From Bacteroidota bacterium (GTDB lineage Bacteria; Bacteroidota; Bacteroidia; Flavobacteriales_F; PHOS-HE28): DNA of 8,092 nucleotides. A program made the position numbers and the translations under genes. This document shows positions 4,898 to 8,092 of this stretch, one piece after another (positions within the stretch are counted from its first letter, which is position 1; each line of letters starts with the position of its first letter). A model generated the notes under the pieces. That model ran no database searches, was not told where the DNA came from, and saw only the letters and a list, made by a program, of their open reading frames with translations. The stretch is taken from assembly GCA_963169595.1 (NCBI GenBank), contig CAUJFM010000273.1, positions 1-8,092 on the forward strand, given 5' to 3'.

Positions 4898-6889
4898 TCA
4901 TTCCACAGGGTATCGTCCCAGCCAGCGGAACGGCTCCACCATGCCGAACTGCACCGGGTTCTCCTCCCGCAGGTACACGCTGACCCGGGTGATGAACAGC
5001 GCACCTTGTTCCCGGTTGTGGAGGTAGGTCTTCAGCTGCACCGGGCCTTTAAGACCCATGGCATCACCGCGATGCGTGGCCACGATCAGCGAAGCGGACC
5101 GACCTCCGGGAAGTAGGCCGCGGACATCGCCTCCCCGGTAGAACACGGTGCTGTCGCCGACCAACTGGTGCGCGATCCAGCCGGCATTGGTCAACGGTGC
5201 AGAGGACCACACATCGGCCACCACCTCCACCTGCTGCTGCGGGTGGTCCACCAAGGTGTCGAGCAGCAGTTCCAGCGCGATGCCGAACTCACGACCGCTG
5301 AGGTCCCAGGCCGGAGCACCGGCCAGGCTGTCGTTCACCGGCAGGTCACCGTGGATGTCCCAGGTGGATGGCCAGCGGCTGGCGGGTGATGCCTGGGCCA
5401 CCAGCTTGCGATCATCCCACGTGATGAAACCCGGTGTGCGGCTGAACAGGAACCACTGGCCCTCGTTCATGTCCCGCCGTTGCAGGAGGTAGGGGAAGTG
5501 TCGTTGCACGCGGGCGGCGCGCTCGGGCAGGGCGCCATTGCTCACGCCCAGGAAGAGGTGATCGCCAGGCCATGCGCGCAGGAGACTGTCCAAGCGGTCG
5601 TCCGGCACGGCGTCCTGCAACTGCACGTAGGGCATGCGTTCGCGCGGGATGGCCAGGTGCTCGGCATAGAAACGAAGCATGTGGTCCGGCGCATCGATCA
5701 GCACCGCGAGACGGTCCTGACCCAGTTGCTCGCTCAGGCGCAGTCCGTCGGCCATGAAGGCCTCGTACTTGGAGGTGTACATCACCGCGTAGTGCTGCCG
5801 GTCCTGCACCAGGCTGCGTGTAGAGGCGAAGGCCAGTGCGACGGCCAGCACTATGGTGGCGTTCCGCCCCAGGTGCCGGAGCCCGCCGAACAGCGCCAGC
5901 ACCAGGTAGGGGAAGGAGAACAGCAGCACCGAATGCTGGATGACCGGTGCGCGCCACAGCGAATAGCCGAGGCCCACCGCCACCGGCACCAGCCCCCACA
6001 CGGGCAGGAACCAGGTCGCAGGCGTGGCCGGGGCACGCTTCCACACGCGCAGCACGAACGCGAGCAGCACCACGGCCGCGAGCAGGCTGGCCAGGGCCAA
6101 AGAGCCATGGGCCACCCACCAGAGGTGCTTCGGCACCCAATCGGGGCCGGGTGCGGCCAGCCATTCCGAAAGGCCACCGAGCCCGAGCTGGGAGAGGAAG
6201 ATGGGCAGATTGGGCAGGTAGAGCACCCCGGCGATGCCGCAACCGATGAGCCATGCACGGCGTTGCGCCGCCGGCACCAGGAGCAGCCCCGTAAAGGCCA
6301 TCAGGGCGGCGAGCATCAGGGCGAAATGGTGCGCGTAGGCGCTGAGCACCATGGCCAGCACGGCGCCGATCAGCATGCGGCGCTGACCGAAGGCGATGTA
6401 GCGAGTGAGCTGATCGGCCAGCAACGCGGTGGTGAACAGGCCGGCCGCATAGGGACGTGCCAGCTGGCTGTAGAGCACGGTGTATTGCAAGGTGGCCAGC
6501 AAGGCGGTGAGCGCCAGGGCAGCGCCAGCACCTGTCCACGCGAGTGCGACGCGGTAGAGCAGCAGGATGGCGGCCAGCCCCATCCCGATGAAGGGCAGCT
6601 TCACATCGGCCTCGTTCATGCTGAAGAGGCGTGTCCACAGCCACTCGAAGGCCTGCACGCCGGGCGGATGCGTGTCCAGCTTGGCCACACCGGTGGTGAT
6701 GGTCTCGGACAGGGTGGGGTAGATGCGGACGAGCGCGCTCAGCTCATCGTGCGTGTAGGCCAGGTGGGGCAGGTCCCAGAAGCGGAGCACGGCGGCCAGC
6801 GCCCACAGCGCGAGGAAGGTGCGCCGCATCCAGGGTTCCCCGGGCAGCAGGGCGGTGCCGTGGCGGGCGATGTGCTGACGCCAGTGCAT
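4898..6889 (-). CDS. GT39-like polytopic membrane glycosyltransferase
   Basis: The 663-residue protein resembles the GT-C fold ArnT/PMT-like (GT39) transferases, which move a sugar from a polyprenyl-phosphate donor to an acceptor on the periplasmic side of the inner membrane. After the first membrane segment (about 23-39) comes YTHDEL (45-50), with D48/E49 in the place of the catalytic acidic residue. Then come DTHPPG (72-77), matching the family HPP motif, and SQLARPY (141-147), matching the S-x-x-AR-x-Y motif. About ten hydrophobic segments extend to residue 356. Residues about 365-663 look soluble: first an alpha/beta part (385-485), then a strand-rich part with several Trp and charged residues. 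This tail is unusually large. The start at 6889 is 4 nt after the smpB stop, so the two genes are probably co-transcribed. M21 is an alternative start. Donor and acceptor cannot be told; no polysaccharide cluster is visible beside it. Confidence 0.75.
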   Translation of the reverse strand: MHWRQHIARHGTALLPGEPWMRRTFLALWALAAVLRFWDLPHLAYTHDELSALVRIYPTLSETITTGVAKLDTHPPGVQAFEWLWTRLFSMNEADVKLPFIGMGLAAILLLYRVALAWTGAGAALALTALLATLQYTVLYSQLARPYAAGLFTTALLADQLTRYIAFGQRRMLIGAVLAMVLSAYAHHFALMLAALMAFTGLLLVPAAQRRAWLIGCGIAGVLYLPNLPIFLSQLGLGGLSEWLAAPGPDWVPKHLWWVAHGSLALASLLAAVVLLAFVLRVWKRAPATPATWFLPVWGLVPVAVGLGYSLWRAPVIQHSVLLFSFPYLVLALFGGLRHLGRNATIVLAVALAFASTRSLVQDRQHYAVMYTSKYEAFMADGLRLSEQLGQDRLAVLIDAPDHMLRFYAEHLAIPRERMPYVQLQDAVPDDRLDSLLRAWPGDHLFLGVSNGALPERAARVQRHFPYLLQRRDMNEGQWFLFSRTPGFITWDDRKLVAQASPASRWPSTWDIHGDLPVNDSLAGAPAWDLSGREFGIALELLLDTLVDHPQQQVEVVADVWSSAPLTNAGWIAHQLVGDSTVFYRGGDVRGLLPGGRSASLIVATHRGDAMGLKGPVQLKTYLHNREQGALFITRVSVYLREENPVQFGMVEPFRWLGRYPVE

Positions 6890-6893
6890 GGGC

Positions 6894-7346
6894 CTATTGG
6901 TCGCGGTCGATGTCGCGCTGCACGTCCTTGGCCTTGAGACTCTCGCGCTTGTCGAAGGCCTTCTTGCCCTTGGCCACGGCCACCTCCAGCTTGGCGAAGC
7001 CGTTGGGGGCGATGAAGAGCCGCGTGGGGATGATGGTCATGCCCACATCGCGGAGCTTGCGCTTGAGCTTCTCCAGTTCGCGGCGGTGCAGCAGCAGCTT
7101 GCGGTCGCGCTTGGGCTCGTGCACGTAGTGGATGTTCGTACCGTAGGGGTTGATCTGCATGTTGCGCACCACCAGCTCGTCGCCCACGAAGGCGCAGAAG
7201 GCCTCGTTGATGCTGGCGCCGCCCGCCCGGATGCTCTTGATCTCGGACCCCATGAGCACCAGGCCGCATTCGAAGGTGTCGAGCAGGTGGTACTCGAACC
7301 CCGCGCGGCGGTTCTTCACTTCAATGGTGGGCTTGGCTTCGGCCAT
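6894..7346 (-). CDS. smpB: SsrA-binding protein SmpB
   Basis: The 150-residue product is SmpB, which binds tmRNA (SsrA) and brings it to stalled ribosomes for trans-translation. Family marks include EVKNRRAGFEYHLLDTFECG (9-28), GSEIKSIRAGGASI (33-46), the conserved NPYGTNIHY region (66-74), EPKRDRKLLLHRRE (77-90) and the basic tail KGKKAFDKRESLKAKD (126-141), which occupies the mRNA channel. The length is typical. The ATG at 7346 starts right before the conserved core. A longer in-frame start at 7466 would add 40 low-complexity residues not found in the family. The start is preceded by GCGCC with no Shine-Dalgarno sequence. It is the first gene of a minus-strand pair with the glycosyltransferase. 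The tmRNA gene ssrA is not in the window. Confidence 0.97.
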   Translation of the reverse strand: MAEAKPTIEVKNRRAGFEYHLLDTFECGLVLMGSEIKSIRAGGASINEAFCAFVGDELVVRNMQINPYGTNIHYVHEPKRDRKLLLHRRELEKLKRKLRDVGMTIIPTRLFIAPNGFAKLEVAVAKGKKAFDKRESLKAKDVQRDIDRDQ

Positions 7347-7637
7347 GGCGCGGTGGGTGCGGGGTCGCGAAGCTACGGGTTGCACCCGGCTGCTTCTCCG
7401 TGGCGCATCAACCGGAGAACGGGTCCCGGGCTGAGCGTCGGGCCGGGCCCCCCCGACCAGGAGCATCCGTGGAGGTCGTTGGGCGGGCGGCGGTCATTGG
7501 CGCCTCCATGGAATGTGTCTGGACCGTAACTATGCGTGCCACGCGCCGCGTCCGTTCATCCGAACAGGCCTTGTCGCGGAGCAGATGACCACGTTGTTCA
7601 TGCGCATCATCGACCACGACCGCAGATCGGAACGACC
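7347..7637. other. Divergent intergenic region between smpB and the acyltransferase
   Basis: This 291-nt gap must hold the promoters of smpB (minus) and probably of the acyltransferase (plus). I see no credible gene in it. It contains a 7-bp inverted repeat TTCTCCG (7394-7400) / CGGAGAA (7413-7419) with a 12-nt loop. A 6-bp repeat GTCGGG (7437-7442) / CCCGAC (7452-7457) encloses a C-rich loop. Neither has a T-run. TAACTATG at 7527-7534 is one base off the TAnnTTTG element on the plus strand but lies about 100 nt before the acyltransferase start and lacks a -33 partner, so it is not called a promoter. The short readings through this region, on both strands, look random. Confidence 0.4.
7368..7375 (-). 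promoter_or_regulatory. Weak candidate -7 element for smpB
   Basis: The minus strand reads TAGCTTCG, one base off TAnnTTTG. It ends 21 nt before the smpB ATG, the same spacing as the exact element before the fatty acid hydroxylase gene. No -33 TTTG is seen. The matching spacing is the main reason to list it. Confidence 0.3.
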
Positions 7638-8092
7638 ATGACCAGGATCCATGGATTGGATCAGTTGAGGGGACTGGCGGCCTTGGGGATCATGATCTAT
7701 CATTATTCCACCTGGGCCCATGGTCCGTTCGATGCGGGGTCCGTGCTTGGAAGGATCGGCATCTATGGGGTCTCGGTCTTCTATGTGCTCAGCGGCATCA
7801 CCTTGTTCGCGGTGTACCATGACCGGATGACGCCCTCCACCGAGGCCCTGGTCCAATACTTCAAGAGAAGGTTCCTGCGGATCTTTCCCCTGCTCTGGTT
7901 GGTGACGGGCATCGCCATCCTTCTCTCGGGCAAGTCCCCCGACCTGGTGGACCTGGCCTTGAACCTGACGGGCCTGTTCGGTCTTGTCTCGTGGGACCGG
8001 ACCTTCTCTGCGGGGATCTGGTCCATCGGGAATGAGCTGGTGTTCTACCTGCTGTTCCCGGTCATGGTGCTGTTGATGAAGCGCAAGGGGAT
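7638..8092 (+). CDS. Acyltransferase 3 family membrane protein, 5' part only
   Basis: The frame is open from the ATG at 7638 to the window end, giving 151 complete codons of a longer gene. The N-terminus GLDQLRGLAALGIMIYHY (6-23) is the hallmark of acyltransferase-3 proteins, with H22 as the likely catalytic histidine. GVSVFYVLSGITLF (44-57), YFKRRFLRIFPLLWL (74-88) and WSIGNELVFYLLFP (128-141) follow in the normal order. Hydrophobic segments lie near 12-24, 43-60, 82-97, 106-118 and 132-147. Family members acylate, mostly O-acetylate, surface polysaccharides, lipopolysaccharide or other envelope glycans at the inner membrane. The acceptor is unknown. No in-frame start codon lies closely upstream, and GACC precedes the ATG. 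Arginine codons differ sharply from the rest of the window: five of nine are AGG or AGA and one is CGC, whereas gcvT uses CGC in 11 of 12. TTG and GGA are also frequent. This suggests recent transfer or a different expression class. The family usually runs to about 350-400 residues, so more than half is missing. Confidence 0.87.
   Translation, partial: MTRIHGLDQLRGLAALGIMIYHYSTWAHGPFDAGSVLGRIGIYGVSVFYVLSGITLFAVYHDRMTPSTEALVQYFKRRFLRIFPLLWLVTGIAILLSGKSPDLVDLALNLTGLFGLVSWDRTFSAGIWSIGNELVFYLLFPVMVLLMKRKG

Noticed and set aside
5480..6937. 485-residue plus-strand open frame opposite the glycosyltransferase
   Set aside because: Gln/Gly/His-rich mirror of a membrane protein gene, no motif or plausible fold; a by-product of codon bias in GC-rich DNA.
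7347..7466. 40-residue N-terminal extension of SmpB
   Set aside because: Family members begin near the start at 7346; the added residues are Arg/Pro/Gly-rich and would cross the candidate promoter.
7527..7534. TAACTATG as promoter of the acyltransferase gene
   Set aside because: One mismatch to TAnnTTTG, no -33 element and about 100 nt from the start codon; too weak to call.
1..8092. Defence system, mobile element, CRISPR array or toxin-antitoxin pair
   Set aside because: No transposase, integrase, direct-repeat array, nuclease-helicase pair or small toxin-like gene could be found on either strand.

Overview
This GC-rich window most likely comes from a member of the Bacteroidota, probably a high-GC Flavobacteriales-like lineage. 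The evidence is a DUF3078 outer-membrane protein (a Bacteroidota family), two exact matches to the Bacteroidota -7 promoter element TAnnTTTG, and the absence of a recognisable Shine-Dalgarno sequence before any gene. The phylum is fairly secure; anything narrower is inference.

Layout. (1) Positions 20-2905, plus strand: a tightly packed three-gene unit. It holds gcvT (glycine cleavage T-protein), comB (2-phosphosulfolactate phosphatase family) 4 nt later, and an exported zinc-dependent phospholipase C / S1-P1 nuclease-like enzyme that overlaps comB by ATGA. (2) Positions 2910-3551, minus strand: a small integral-membrane fatty acid 2-hydroxylase-like di-iron enzyme, convergent with the unit and only 4 nt from it. 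(3) Positions 3552-3792: a divergent promoter region with one TAnnTTTG element per strand, then tRNA-Val(GAC) and a strong intrinsic terminator. (4) Positions 3793-4852: a structured leader followed by the DUF3078 protein, then a GC-rich hairpin. (5) Positions 4898-7346, minus strand: smpB followed 4 nt later by a large GT39-like membrane glycosyltransferase. (6) Positions 7347-8092: a 291-nt divergent gap, then the 5' part of an acyltransferase-3 membrane protein that is cut by the window edge and has clearly different codon choice.

The genes do not form one pathway. One-carbon metabolism (gcvT), trans-translation (smpB) and a tRNA are housekeeping. The zinc hydrolase, lipid hydroxylase, DUF3078 protein, glycosyltransferase and acyltransferase all act at the envelope. 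I see no phage, transposon, CRISPR, toxin-antitoxin or secondary-metabolite locus, and no convincing new multi-gene system. The points most worth a second look are: gcvT-comB-hydrolase coupling without other coenzyme M genes; C33 in the tRNA; a shared CC (often ACC) directly before the start codons; matching promoter spacing at two genes; a folded leader before the DUF3078 gene; and the codon-usage break at the acyltransferase.
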